Source of the DNA: Fimenecus sp964557975
GTDB taxonomy: Bacteria; Bacillota; Clostridia; Oscillospirales; Acutalibacteraceae
Length of the DNA stretch: 64,000 nucleotides
NCBI GenBank assembly: GCA_964557975.1
Contig: CAZLCG010000004.1
Span: forward strand, 1 to 64,000
Direction: 5' to 3'
Part shown: positions 16,670 to 24,757 of the stretch, in pieces
How positions within the stretch are numbered: the first letter of the stretch is position 1
How the letters are laid out: each line of letters begins with the position of its first letter
Program-made: the position numbers and the translations under genes
The notes under the pieces: model-generated
What the model was told of the DNA's origin: nothing
The model's database searches: none
What the model saw: the letters and a program-made list of their open reading frames with translations, nothing else

Positions 16670-17573
16670 TATGAGAGTTAATATTGCGGGCGTTGAATTT
16701 AAAAATCCCGTGATTACGGCAAGCGGTTCATTCGGCTTTGGGCAGGAATATGCCCGAATCTACGACATTTCAAGGCTGGGCGGAATCTCGTGTAAAGGTA
16801 CAACCCTTCACACAAGATTGGGCAATCCTCCGCCGAGAATTTGTGAAACTCCGTCGGGTATTTTAAACTCTGTCGGGCTTCAGAATCCGGGCGTTGACGG
16901 CTTTATTAAGGAGGATCTGCCTTGGCTTAAAAAACAGGATATTGTTATTATCGCAAATATTGCGGGCAGTCAGACCGAGGACTATGTTGAAACGGTTAAA
17001 AGGCTTAACGGCACGGGAATTGATATGATCGAGCTTAATATCTCGTGCCCCAATGTAAAGCAGGGCGGCGCGTCGTTCGGCACTGACCCCAAAACCGCCG
17101 CCGACATTACTGAAAAGGTTAAGCAGGCGGCGGATGTTCCCGTTATAGTTAAGCTTACGCCCAATGTCACCGATATTACGGAAATTGCGCTTGCGGTTGA
17201 GGCGGCGGGCGCGGACGCGGTTTCGCTTATCAACACTCTCACGGGTATGAAAATCGACATAAGAACAAGGCGTCCGATATTAAAGAACAATACGGGCGGA
17301 ATGTCAGGTCCTGCCGTGCTGCCCATTGCCGTGCGTATGATTTGGCAGGTTGCAGGCAAGGTTAAAATTCCCGTTATAGGTATGGGAGGCGTCTCAAAGT
17401 GGGAGGACGCCGTTGAGATGATGCTTGCAGGTGCGTGCGCCGTGCAGATAGGAACGGCGAATTTTACCGACGCATATACGCCCCTAAAGGTTATTATGGG
17501 TATTGAGAATTATCTTGACGAAAACGGCTGCAAGAGCGTGAACGATATTGTCGGCAAGGTGCGGGTATGGTAA
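16662..17573 (+). CDS. pyrD: Dihydroorotate dehydrogenase 1B catalytic subunit
   Basis: A 303-residue TIM-barrel flavoprotein that oxidises dihydroorotate to orotate with FMN. The catalytic Cys129 sits in NISCPNVKQGG, the class 1 hallmark, and VKLTPNV and IPVIGMGGV bind FMN. Co-occurrence with pyrK makes it class 1B and NAD+-linked. It starts within the end of pyrK and its stop overlaps the start of ruvX. Active-site residues are intact. Confidence 0.96.
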   Translation: MADMRVNIAGVEFKNPVITASGSFGFGQEYARIYDISRLGGISCKGTTLHTRLGNPPPRICETPSGILNSVGLQNPGVDGFIKEDLPWLKKQDIVIIANIAGSQTEDYVETVKRLNGTGIDMIELNISCPNVKQGGASFGTDPKTAADITEKVKQAADVPVIVKLTPNVTDITEIALAVEAAGADAVSLINTLTGMKIDIRTRRPILKNNTGGMSGPAVLPIAVRMIWQVAGKVKIPVIGMGGVSKWEDAVEMMLAGACAVQIGTANFTDAYTPLKVIMGIENYLDENGCKSVNDIVGKVRVW

Positions 17574-17980
17574 TACTTTCGGTTGATTACGGCGACGTCA
17601 GAACAGGCGTTGCCGTATGTGACAAATTTGAGATGCTGGCTTCCCCCGTTTGCGTCATTACGGAAAGGAAAGCCGAAATCCTTGCCGATAAAATAAAGGC
17701 TGTCGCCGACGAAAAAAAGGCGCGGAAGATTGTTCTGGGTCTGCCTAAAAATATGGACGGCACAGAGGGCTTCAGGGCTCAAAGCTGCAAGGAATTTTCC
17801 GAGCTTTTAAAAGAAAAGACGGGGCTTCCCGTTGTTCTTCAGGATGAAAGACTTACCACGGTTTCAGCGCATAGCATATTAAACGAAACGAATACGAGGG
17901 GGCAAAAGCGAAGGGCTGTTGTCGACGCGGTTTCGGCGGTGCTTATCCTTGAGGATTACATAAGGAAAAACAAAAAATAA
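17567..17980 (+). CDS. ruvX: Putative pre-16S rRNA nuclease / Holliday junction resolvase YqgF
   Basis: A 137-residue RNase H-fold protein. The three acidic positions of the family are visible: SVDYGDVRTGVA at the N-terminus, LQDERLTT in the middle and AVVDAVSAVLILEDY near the end. YqgF trims pre-16S rRNA ends and has also been proposed to resolve Holliday junctions. It overlaps pyrD by seven bases, so it is co-transcribed with the pyrimidine operon, and an intrinsic terminator follows. Confidence 0.93.
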   Translation: MVILSVDYGDVRTGVAVCDKFEMLASPVCVITERKAEILADKIKAVADEKKARKIVLGLPKNMDGTEGFRAQSCKEFSELLKEKTGLPVVLQDERLTTVSAHSILNETNTRGQKRRAVVDAVSAVLILEDYIRKNKK

Positions 17981-18003
17981 AACATGCTCCGATGCTTCAC
18001 AAT

Positions 18004-18036
18004 ATGACAAAATATTAAACCCCGCGGCTGTATAAT
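18004..18036 (+). promoter_or_regulatory. Proposed spoIIG-type promoter with wide spacer
   Basis: ATGACA (18004-18009) and TATAAT (18031-18036) are 21 bases apart. TGACAAA (18005-18011) is one base from the Spo0A box TGNCGAA. In Bacillus subtilis the spoIIG promoter is known to have an unusually long 22-base spacer and overlapping Spo0A boxes, so the same arrangement is proposed here by analogy. Confidence 0.45.
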
Positions 18037-18057
18037 TGGCTGCAGGGTTATTATTTT
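18018..18057 (+). terminator. Intrinsic terminator after ruvX
   Basis: AACCC (18018) pairs with GGGTT (18045), extended inward by GC/GC pairs and one G-U, and is followed by ATTATTTT. It ends the pyrimidine-ruvX transcript and physically overlaps the proposed spoIIGA promoter. Confidence 0.7.
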
Positions 18058-18076
18058 GCTTGAGAGGCGCGGTGAA

Positions 18077-18985
18077 ATGACGGTTTACGTTGATGTGCTT
18101 GTGACGCTTAACATTTTCGTCAATTACTTTCTCCTGCTGTGCGTTAAGGGTATTATGAAAGCCGATACGAAAAGACTCAGGCTTTTTTCGGGAGCGTTCC
18201 TCGGAGGGCTTTATTCTTTAACAATATTTGTTGACGGGTTGCCCGATTACATAATTCTTTTAATGAATTTATCGGCGTCGGCGGTTATTGTGCTTGCCGC
18301 CTTCGGCGCAAAGAGTTTAAAGGGCTTCCTAAAGCTTTTTGCGGCATTTTTCGGAGTGAATTTTGCCTTTGCGGGTCTTATGCTCGCCGTGTGGTTCGCC
18401 TTTTCGCCGTCGGGAATGGTATATAACAACTCGGTCGTTTATTTCGATATTGACGTTAAGACGCTTGTTATATCAACGGTAATATGTTATCTCATTTTTA
18501 CGGGCATATCCTCCCTGCTCAAAAGGAGAGCGCCCGATAACAGGATTTTTGATATTACACTTTACAATAAAGGACGGACGGTTATGACAAAAGCGCTGCT
18601 TGATACGGGTAATTCTTTAAAGGACGGTTTCACGGGAAAGCCCGTAATTATCGCTGACAAAAGCGTTGTGAGGAAGCTTGCGGATTTTTCGCTTTACGAT
18701 TATCTTGACGGAAACAATGCGTCGGATTTTAATTTCACCGAAGAAAATATCAGGCTTATCCCGTATTCCGGCATAGGGAAAAGCGGTATGCTCAGGGCGG
18801 TTAAAATTGACGGAGTCAGCGTTAAGGTCGGCAGGAACAGCGTCGGCGTAAAGAACGTTTTGCTTGCCGAAAGCGAAAATCCCTTGGGGAACGGCGCTTA
18901 CAGGGTACTGCTCAATAACGATATTTTAAACGGGAGGGAAAATAATGACGGTAAAATTTTTGAAAGCCTTAATTCTAAAGGTTAA
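18077..18985 (+). CDS. spoIIGA: Sigma-E processing peptidase SpoIIGA
   Basis: A 302-residue membrane aspartic protease that activates pro-sigma-E in the mother cell after asymmetric septation. The N-terminal half has about five transmembrane helices, beginning with TVYVDVLVTLNIFVNYFLLL, a typical SpoIIGA start. The C-terminal protease domain carries LLDTGNSLKDG with catalytic Asp176. The ATG at 18077 follows GGTGAA; an upstream TTG extension is unlikely. It overlaps sigE, its substrate gene, by 41 bases. Confidence 0.93.
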   Translation: MTVYVDVLVTLNIFVNYFLLLCVKGIMKADTKRLRLFSGAFLGGLYSLTIFVDGLPDYIILLMNLSASAVIVLAAFGAKSLKGFLKLFAAFFGVNFAFAGLMLAVWFAFSPSGMVYNNSVVYFDIDVKTLVISTVICYLIFTGISSLLKRRAPDNRIFDITLYNKGRTVMTKALLDTGNSLKDGFTGKPVIIADKSVVRKLADFSLYDYLDGNNASDFNFTEENIRLIPYSGIGKSGMLRAVKIDGVSVKVGRNSVGVKNVLLAESENPLGNGAYRVLLNNDILNGRENNDGKIFESLNSKG

Positions 18986-19664
18986 GCTAAAGGTTAAGCG
19001 TTTATTGTTCGATACGGACGTATTTTACATAAGCGGTCCCGAAACTCTGCCCGAGCCGCTTTCGCGCGCCGAGGAGGATAAATTGCTGAAAGAACTGTCG
19101 CAGGGCGATACATCCGCGAGAGAACCGCTGATAGTTCACAATCTGAGGCTTGTGGTTTACATTGCAAAGAAATTTGACAATTCGGGCGTGGGCATTGACG
19201 ACTTGATCTCAATAGGCACGATAGGGCTGATTAAGGCGGTCAATACTTTTAAGCCCGAAAAAAGCATCAAGCTTGCAACCTACGCCTCACGCTGTATCGA
19301 GAATGAAATTCTTATGTATCTTCGTAAAATAAATCTTCATAAGACCGATATTTCCATTGACGAGCCGTTGAACGTCGATTGGGACGGCAACGAGCTTCTG
19401 CTGTCGGATGTTTTGGGCTCCGAGCCTGACGAGGTGAACAGAGATATTGAACAGGAGGATGAAAAAAATCTGCTCCTGCGGACTGTTAACGGGCTGTCCG
19501 AAAGGGAAAAACTGATAATGGATATGCGCTTCGGGCTTAACGGCGGGGAGGAGCATACCCAAAAAGAGGTGGCGGATTTGCTCGGGATTTCGCAAAGCTA
19601 TATTTCAAGGCTTGAGAAGAGGATTATTGAAAGGCTGAAAAAGGAGATGGAAAAGGCGGTATGA
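18945..19664 (+). CDS. sigE: Sporulation sigma factor, pro-sigma-E
   Basis: A 239-residue sigma-70 family factor for early mother-cell gene expression. A hydrophobic/basic pro-region of about 27 residues is followed by a DVFYISGPE segment, matching the site cleaved by SpoIIGA. Region 2 reads HNLRLVVYIAKKF and DLISIGTIGLIKAVNTF; region 4 reads GISQSYISRLEKRIIERLKK. GGGAGG precedes the ATG inside spoIIGA. In many Firmicutes sigG follows directly; here it is absent and an unrelated MBOAT gene follows. Confidence 0.96.
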   Translation: MTVKFLKALILKVKLKVKRLLFDTDVFYISGPETLPEPLSRAEEDKLLKELSQGDTSAREPLIVHNLRLVVYIAKKFDNSGVGIDDLISIGTIGLIKAVNTFKPEKSIKLATYASRCIENEILMYLRKINLHKTDISIDEPLNVDWDGNELLLSDVLGSEPDEVNRDIEQEDEKNLLLRTVNGLSEREKLIMDMRFGLNGGEEHTQKEVADLLGISQSYISRLEKRIIERLKKEMEKAV

Positions 19665-19726
19665 GATTTTTTTAGTTAAAAAATTGTCAATTTTCAAAAA
19701 AAGGGCTGTTTTTTTAATGCTTAATA

Positions 19727-19735
19727 TGATATACT
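19727..19735 (+). promoter_or_regulatory. Extended -10 promoter for the MBOAT gene
   Basis: TGATATACT is an extended -10 (TG-n-TATACT) about 60 bases before the TTG start of the acyltransferase. The -35 region (TGTTTT at 19707) is poor. Confidence 0.5.
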
Positions 19736-19796
19736 GTTTAAGTTATTAAACTGCGTTTCCGATTTATTTCTGCGGTATGTTTTGGTGGGATTGATT

Positions 19797-21203
19797 TTGG
19801 TATTTTCAAGCTTGACTTTCTTATACATTTTCCTGCCCTTGTGTCTTGTTTTTTATTTTATTACAAATAAAATAAATGTCAGAAATACGGTTTTGCTTGT
19901 GTTTTCGCTTGCGTTTTATGCATGGGGCGAGCCGAAGTATATATTCCTGCTCGTCGCTACGGTTCTTGTCGATTACGCGGGCGGAATTTTGATAGACCGA
20001 TTCAGGGGCGGTAAGCTTTCGAAGCTTTTTTTGTTCTTAACGGTGCTTATAACCGTTTTGTCGCTCGGGCTTTTTAAGTATTCCGATTTCTTCGCGCGGG
20101 GGCTTAATTCGGTTTTCAGCCTTAATCTTCCGCTTTTAAATCTTGCGCTTCCTATCGGTATTTCCTTTTACACATTTCAGGCGCTTACATATGTTGTCGA
20201 TGTATATCGGGGAACGGTTGAGGTTCAGACCTCGTTTTACAAGCTGCTTTTGTATGTGTCAATGTTCCCCCAGCTTATAGCGGGACCGATTGTAAGATAC
20301 AGCGACGTTGACAGGCAGCTTTCGGAAAGGAAAGTTACTCTGCGCGGCGCGGCGTCGGGGATAGTCCGCTTTTCCGTCGGGCTTCTTAAAAAGACGGTCG
20401 TTGCAAATTACGCGGGCGAGCTTTGCGATAAGCTTATCGGCGGCGATATGTCGGAGGTTTCCTTTTCGGGCGCGTTTGTAGGCATTCTCGCTTTTGCAAT
20501 ACAGATTTATTTTGATTTTTCGGCGTATTCCGATATGGCGATAGGGCTTGGCAAGGTGTTCGGTTTTGATTTCCCCGAAAATTTCCGCTATCCCTACTGC
20601 GCCGATTCGATTACGGATTTCTGGCGCAGGTGGCATATAAGCCTAAGCTCGTTTTTCAGGGACTACGTTTATATTCCCTTGGGCGGAAACAGAAAACGCT
20701 GGGCTGTAAATATGCTCATAGTTTGGACTTTGACGGGGCTTTGGCACGGGGCGAGCGCAAACTACGTCCTATGGGGGCTTTATTACTTTTTCTTCCTTAT
20801 GCTTGAAAAAATATATATCGGCAAAGCGTTAAAAAAATGTAATGCGTTAATAAGGCATCTGTATTGCGGCGCGGTTATACTTTTAGGCTGGGCGTTTTTC
20901 TATTTTGAAGATATTGCAAGGCTTCGGGAGTTCTTCAAGGCGTTATTTTTCGGGAACGGTTTTATAACTCTTACGGAAAAAACAATTATTTTGAATTACA
21001 TATTTGTAATTGTTACGGGGATATTGGCATCCATGCCTATTTCACAGTATATCAAGAGATTTTCGTTTAATTTAAGCGAAAGCAGGGGCGGAAAAATTAT
21101 TGTAAACGCCGCGTCTTTCATACTTGTTGCGGCGTCGCTGTTCGTTTCAACGGCTTCCTTGGTCGGAGACAGCTATAATCCGTTCCTTTATTTCAGGTTT
21201 TAG
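19797..21203 (+). CDS. MBOAT family membrane O-acyltransferase (AlgI-like)
   Basis: A 468-residue polytopic protein of the AlgI/PatA/DltB type that moves acetyl groups across the membrane for polysaccharide O-acetylation. It starts VFSSLTFLYIFLPL, typical of AlgI. Conserved blocks are YFDFSAYSDMAIGLG, FWRRWHISLSSFFRDYVYIP and LTGLWHGASANYVLWG, the last with the presumed catalytic His. The start is TTG at 19797, six bases after GGTGGGA; an upstream TTG at 19782 lacks a ribosome site. An extracytoplasmic partner (DHHW or AlgX type) is expected next door, but the neighbour is truncated. Confidence 0.93.
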   Translation: MVFSSLTFLYIFLPLCLVFYFITNKINVRNTVLLVFSLAFYAWGEPKYIFLLVATVLVDYAGGILIDRFRGGKLSKLFLFLTVLITVLSLGLFKYSDFFARGLNSVFSLNLPLLNLALPIGISFYTFQALTYVVDVYRGTVEVQTSFYKLLLYVSMFPQLIAGPIVRYSDVDRQLSERKVTLRGAASGIVRFSVGLLKKTVVANYAGELCDKLIGGDMSEVSFSGAFVGILAFAIQIYFDFSAYSDMAIGLGKVFGFDFPENFRYPYCADSITDFWRRWHISLSSFFRDYVYIPLGGNRKRWAVNMLIVWTLTGLWHGASANYVLWGLYYFFFLMLEKIYIGKALKKCNALIRHLYCGAVILLGWAFFYFEDIARLREFFKALFFGNGFITLTEKTIILNYIFVIVTGILASMPISQYIKRFSFNLSESRGGKIIVNAASFILVAASLFVSTASLVGDSYNPFLYFRF

Positions 21204-21212
21204 GAGGCTTTT

Positions 21213-21602
21213 ATGAAAGAGACTAAAAGAAAAAACGAGTCAAAGCCTGTAATACCCGATAAAATCGGCGCGTTTATTATCTGTGCGCTTTTCGCCGCTT
21301 CCTTGATTTCTTTAGGCGCTGTAAGCGCCTTCGATACGGATAAAACCGTTTCTCAAAAAGAGAACAGAACCCTTGCGTCCTTTCCGAAAATGAGCGTAAA
21401 AAGCGTATTTGACGGCTCGTTCGCAAAGAATTTCGACGAGTATTACGCAGATACCTTCCCTATGAGAGACAGCTTTTTGACGGTTAACGCCAAGCTTTCC
21501 GATTTTTTCTCAAAAACGGAGTCGGGCGACGATAAAATGATTATCGTTGAGAAGGATGATAAGGATGATTTTGCGGGGCAGGATATTACATACGATGAAT
21601 GA
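21213..21602 (+). CDS. Truncated DHHW-type protein (N-terminal part only)
   Basis: 129 residues with one transmembrane helix (about residues 20-40), then SQKENRTLASFPKMSVKS and FAKNFDEYYADTFPMRDSF. This is the conserved N-terminal stretch of the roughly 380-residue DHHW/AlgX-like partners of MBOAT acyltransferases. The SGNH/DHHW catalytic domain is missing: the protein ends in an acidic tail (DDKDDFAGQD) and no remnant of the rest is seen in any frame downstream. It may be a deletion remnant or a natural short form retained as an accessory to the MBOAT protein. It starts after AGGAGGC, nine bases after the MBOAT stop. Confidence 0.65.
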   Translation: MKETKRKNESKPVIPDKIGAFIICALFAASLISLGAVSAFDTDKTVSQKENRTLASFPKMSVKSVFDGSFAKNFDEYYADTFPMRDSFLTVNAKLSDFFSKTESGDDKMIIVEKDDKDDFAGQDITYDE

Positions 21603-21619
21603 TTTATATAATTATATAA
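21585..21619 (+). promoter_or_regulatory. Possible promoter with a 16-base palindrome
   Basis: ATTACA (21585-21590) and TATAAT (21607-21612) are 16 bases apart. The -10 lies inside the perfect palindrome TTATATAATTATATAA (21604-21619), which could be an operator. It directly precedes the ribosome site of the following flavoenzyme operon. Confidence 0.4.
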
Positions 21620-21632
21620 GGGGTGAAGTCTA

Positions 21633-23060
21633 ATGAAGTACGATGTTGCGGTTATCGGCGGCGGCGTTGTCGGCGCGCTTATTTCAAGAGAGCTTTCAAA
21701 ATATGACATTAAGGTTGCCCTTCTTGAAAAATGCAATGATGTTGCAATGGGTACTACAAAAGCAAACAGCGCAATCGTTCACGGCGGCTTTGACGCTGTG
21801 AACGGAACACTAAAGGCAAAGTTAAACGTAAAGGGCACGGCTCTTATGCCCGAGGTGTGTAAGGATTTAAACGTTCCTTACAGGAACAACGGTTCGTTGG
21901 TGCTTGCGTTCTCCGAAAAAGAGATGGAGCATATTAAGGTCCTTTATGACAGAGGAATTAAAAACGGCGTTCCCGACCTTGAAATAATTGACGGCGAAAG
22001 GGTAAGAGAGCTTGAACCGAATGTTTCCGACGAGGTTGTCGGCGCTCTGCTTTCAAACTCGGCGGGTATCGTATGCCCGTATGAGCTTACAATCGCCGCG
22101 GCTGAGAACGCGGTCACAAACGGCGTTGAGTTTATCAGGAACTGCGAGGTGCAGGATATTTCTTTCGACGGTGAGTTTACGCTTTCAACCGCTGCGGGAG
22201 AAATAAAAGCCTCGTACATTATAAACGCGGCGGGTAATCATTCCGATGAAATTGCCGCTATGCTCGGCGACACGTCGATAAAGCTTGTCGCAAGAAAGGG
22301 CGAGTATTATCTGCTTGATAAATCCTACGGTTATCTTGCGGACCATACGATTTTCCAGTGTCCCAACGAAATGGGCAAGGGCGTGCTTGTAACGCCTACG
22401 GTTGACGGTAATCTGCTTATAGGTCCTTCCGCAACGGACGAGCCTGATAAGGACGGCACCGACACCACTCCCGAGGGGCTTGATTTCGTGCTTTCGAAGG
22501 CGTTAAAGTCAGTTCCGTCATTAAATGTTAGAGGCGCTATTACCTCTTTTGCGGGCGTGAGGGCGCACCCTGTAACGGATGATTTTATTATAGGCTGTTC
22601 AGAGGTTAACGACAGGCTGATAAATGTTGCGGGCATCGAATCTCCCGGACTTTCAGCCGCTCCCGCAATCGCGCAGTATGTAAGGGATTTGCTTTTGGAA
22701 AAGCTGCCTGCAAAGGAGAAGGAAAATTACGTTTTGACCCGTAAAGCGCCCGTGCGTTTCAGGCATATGACAAAGACCGAAAGAGAAGAGCTTATTAAGA
22801 AAAACTCCGCTTACGGCAGAATTATATGCCGCTGTGAAACCGTCACGGAGGGCGAAATTTTAGACGCTATTCACGCTCCTGCGGGCGCAAGAGACGTTGA
22901 CGGCGTTAAGAGAAGAACAAGAGCGGGTATGGGCAGATGTCAGGGCGGCTTCTGCGGCAGTAAGGTTGTGGAAATACTTTCAAGAGAGCTTGGTGTGCCG
23001 ATGAACGAGATCACAAAATTCGGCGGTGAGTCCAAAATAATCTTTGAAAGAACAAAGTGA
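21633..23060 (+). CDS. GlpA-like FAD oxidoreductase with BFD [2Fe-2S] domain
   Basis: A 475-residue protein. The FAD-binding fold VAVIGGGVVGALISRELSKY opens a DAO/glycerol-3-phosphate-dehydrogenase domain (to about residue 365). A C-terminal BFD-like [2Fe-2S] domain follows, with cysteines in IICRCETVTEGEI and GRCQGGFCGSK. This layout is that of the anaerobic glycerol-3-phosphate dehydrogenase GlpA and its relatives. It is followed by a GlpB-like flavoprotein and a DUF1667 protein, a trio often found in Clostridia next to glycerol kinase, though glpK is not here. The likely reaction is oxidation of glycerol 3-phosphate or a similar 2-hydroxy substrate. Confidence 0.87.
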   Translation: MKYDVAVIGGGVVGALISRELSKYDIKVALLEKCNDVAMGTTKANSAIVHGGFDAVNGTLKAKLNVKGTALMPEVCKDLNVPYRNNGSLVLAFSEKEMEHIKVLYDRGIKNGVPDLEIIDGERVRELEPNVSDEVVGALLSNSAGIVCPYELTIAAAENAVTNGVEFIRNCEVQDISFDGEFTLSTAAGEIKASYIINAAGNHSDEIAAMLGDTSIKLVARKGEYYLLDKSYGYLADHTIFQCPNEMGKGVLVTPTVDGNLLIGPSATDEPDKDGTDTTPEGLDFVLSKALKSVPSLNVRGAITSFAGVRAHPVTDDFIIGCSEVNDRLINVAGIESPGLSAAPAIAQYVRDLLLEKLPAKEKENYVLTRKAPVRFRHMTKTEREELIKKNSAYGRIICRCETVTEGEILDAIHAPAGARDVDGVKRRTRAGMGRCQGGFCGSKVVEILSRELGVPMNEITKFGGESKIIFERTK

Positions 23061-23071
23061 GGTGCAGCGAA

Positions 23072-24325
23072 GTGTTGGAATTTGATTTGGTTGTAGTCGG
23101 CGGCGGACCTGCGGGTATGGCGGCGGCTTTAAAGGCTTATGAGGAGGGAATTAAAAAGATTTTAATCCTTGAAAGAGCCGATACATTGGGCGGTATTCTC
23201 GAGCAGTGTATTCATACGGGCTTCGGGCTTCACTATTTCGGCGAGGAGCTTTCCGGTCCCGAATATGCGGGCAGATTTATTAAACAGGTATACGATACCG
23301 ATATTGAAGTTAAGGTTGACACGATGGTACTTGATATATCCGATGATAATACAGTTACCGCGTGCAACAGGTTTGACGGGCTTCTTACCATAAAGGCAAC
23401 GGCGATAGTTCTTGCAATGGGCTGCCGCGAAAGACCGAGAGGCGCGCTTTCAATAGCGGGCTGCCGCGCTTCGGGCATTATGACCGCAGGTACGGCGCAG
23501 AAATATGTTAATATTGACGGCTATATGCCCGGTAAAACCGTTGTGATCTTAGGCTCGGGCGACATAGGGCTTATTATGGCAAGACGAATGACGCTTGAGG
23601 GCGCAAAGGTCAAGGCAGTGTGCGAGCTTATGCCCTATTCGGGCGGACTTACAAGAAACATTGTTCAGTGCCTTGAGGACTTTGATATTCCGCTCCGCCT
23701 TTCCTGCACCGTTGTTAAAACTCACGGCAAGGAAAGACTTGAGGGCGTTACGGTCGCTGATGTTGACGAGCATTTAAAGCCCATTCCCGATACGGAAGAA
23801 TATATTCCCTGCGACACGCTTATGCTTTCCGTCGGGCTTATTCCCGAAAATGAGCTTTCAAAGATCGCGGGAATTGAGCTTGACCGCATAACCAACGGAC
23901 CGTCGGTTGACGAGTACAGGCAAACTCTCCGCGAGGGTGTGTTCGCCTGCGGCAACGTCCTGCAGGTCCACGACCTCGTTGACTATGTAACCGAGGAAAG
24001 TCAGATAGCGGGCGAGGGCGCGGCAAAATACATTAAGGGTGAAAAGAAAACGGGCGATTTTGTTAAGACCGAGGGTACTGACGGCGTCCGCTACATAGTT
24101 CCGCAAAGAATTAACAGAGAAACCGACAAGGACGTTAAACTGTATTTTCGCGTCGGCAGAGTGTTTAAAAACGTTAAGCTTGTTGTGAAGTGCGGCGACG
24201 AAATTATTGTGTCAAGGAATAAGAAAAAGATGACCCCCGGTGAGATGGAATACGTTCCGATCAAGCTTGAAACAATTAAGAATTTACCGTCCGATAAGCT
24301 TACGGTTACGATAGAGGAGGCGTAA
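23072..24325 (+). CDS. FAD/NAD(P)-binding oxidoreductase, GlpB/HcnA-like
   Basis: A 417-residue pyridine-nucleotide-disulphide-type flavoprotein. FDLVVVGGGPAGMAAALKAY is the FAD motif and TVVILGSGDIGLIMARRM (about residue 155) the second dinucleotide fold. GVFACGNVLQVHDLVDYV is the C-terminal FAD contact. I chose the GTG at 23072, seven bases after GAGGTG, over a GTG at 23057. It probably forms a complex with the upstream GlpA-like subunit and the downstream DUF1667 protein and feeds electrons to NAD or a membrane carrier. Confidence 0.85.
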   Translation: MLEFDLVVVGGGPAGMAAALKAYEEGIKKILILERADTLGGILEQCIHTGFGLHYFGEELSGPEYAGRFIKQVYDTDIEVKVDTMVLDISDDNTVTACNRFDGLLTIKATAIVLAMGCRERPRGALSIAGCRASGIMTAGTAQKYVNIDGYMPGKTVVILGSGDIGLIMARRMTLEGAKVKAVCELMPYSGGLTRNIVQCLEDFDIPLRLSCTVVKTHGKERLEGVTVADVDEHLKPIPDTEEYIPCDTLMLSVGLIPENELSKIAGIELDRITNGPSVDEYRQTLREGVFACGNVLQVHDLVDYVTEESQIAGEGAAKYIKGEKKTGDFVKTEGTDGVRYIVPQRINRETDKDVKLYFRVGRVFKNVKLVVKCGDEIIVSRNKKKMTPGEMEYVPIKLETIKNLPSDKLTVTIEEA

Positions 24326-24328
24326 ATA

Positions 24329-24688
24329 ATGGAAAAAACAGAGTTGGTTTGCGTATCCTGCCCGATAGGCTGTGCAATTACGGTTGAGCTTGACGATAAT
24401 AAAAACGTAATTTCCGTTACGGGAAACACCTGTAAAAGAGGCGACGCTTACGCCCGTCAGGAGTGCACGCACCCCGAAAGAATGTTGACCTCGACCGTTA
24501 AGGTAGAGGGCGGAAGACTTCCCGTTGTTCCCGTTAAATCGGCAAAGCCTATTCCGAAAGAGATGCTTTTTGACTGCATGAAAGAGATTAACAAGGTTAC
24601 TCTTAAAGCGCCTGTCAATATAGGCGACGTCGTTATAGAAAACATCCTCGGCACGGGAACGGATATTATCGCGACAAACGACGTTTAA
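24329..24688 (+). CDS. DUF1667 protein
   Basis: 119 residues with a Cys-rich N-terminus (CVSCPIGCAITVEL, then GNTCKRGDAYARQECTHPER), the DUF1667 pattern. The cysteines could ligate an iron-sulphur cluster, making this the small electron-transfer subunit of the preceding flavoenzymes. It is three bases downstream of them. Its individual function is unproven. Confidence 0.88.
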   Translation: MEKTELVCVSCPIGCAITVELDDNKNVISVTGNTCKRGDAYARQECTHPERMLTSTVKVEGGRLPVVPVKSAKPIPKEMLFDCMKEINKVTLKAPVNIGDVVIENILGTGTDIIATNDV

Positions 24689-24697
24689 GGTTTTCGG

Positions 24698-24726
24698 TTG
24701 ACAAAATAAGAAGCAGAGCCTAAAAT
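24698..24726 (+). promoter_or_regulatory. Consensus sigma-A promoter upstream of a hairpin
   Basis: TTGACA (24698-24703), 17 bases, TAAAAT (24721-24726), one of the strongest promoters in the window. Transcription would start near 24733 and meet the terminator hairpin at 24758 after about 25 bases. Confidence 0.75.
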
Positions 24727-24757
24727 AATTATTGCGAGTGAGCGCAAAACGAAAAAT

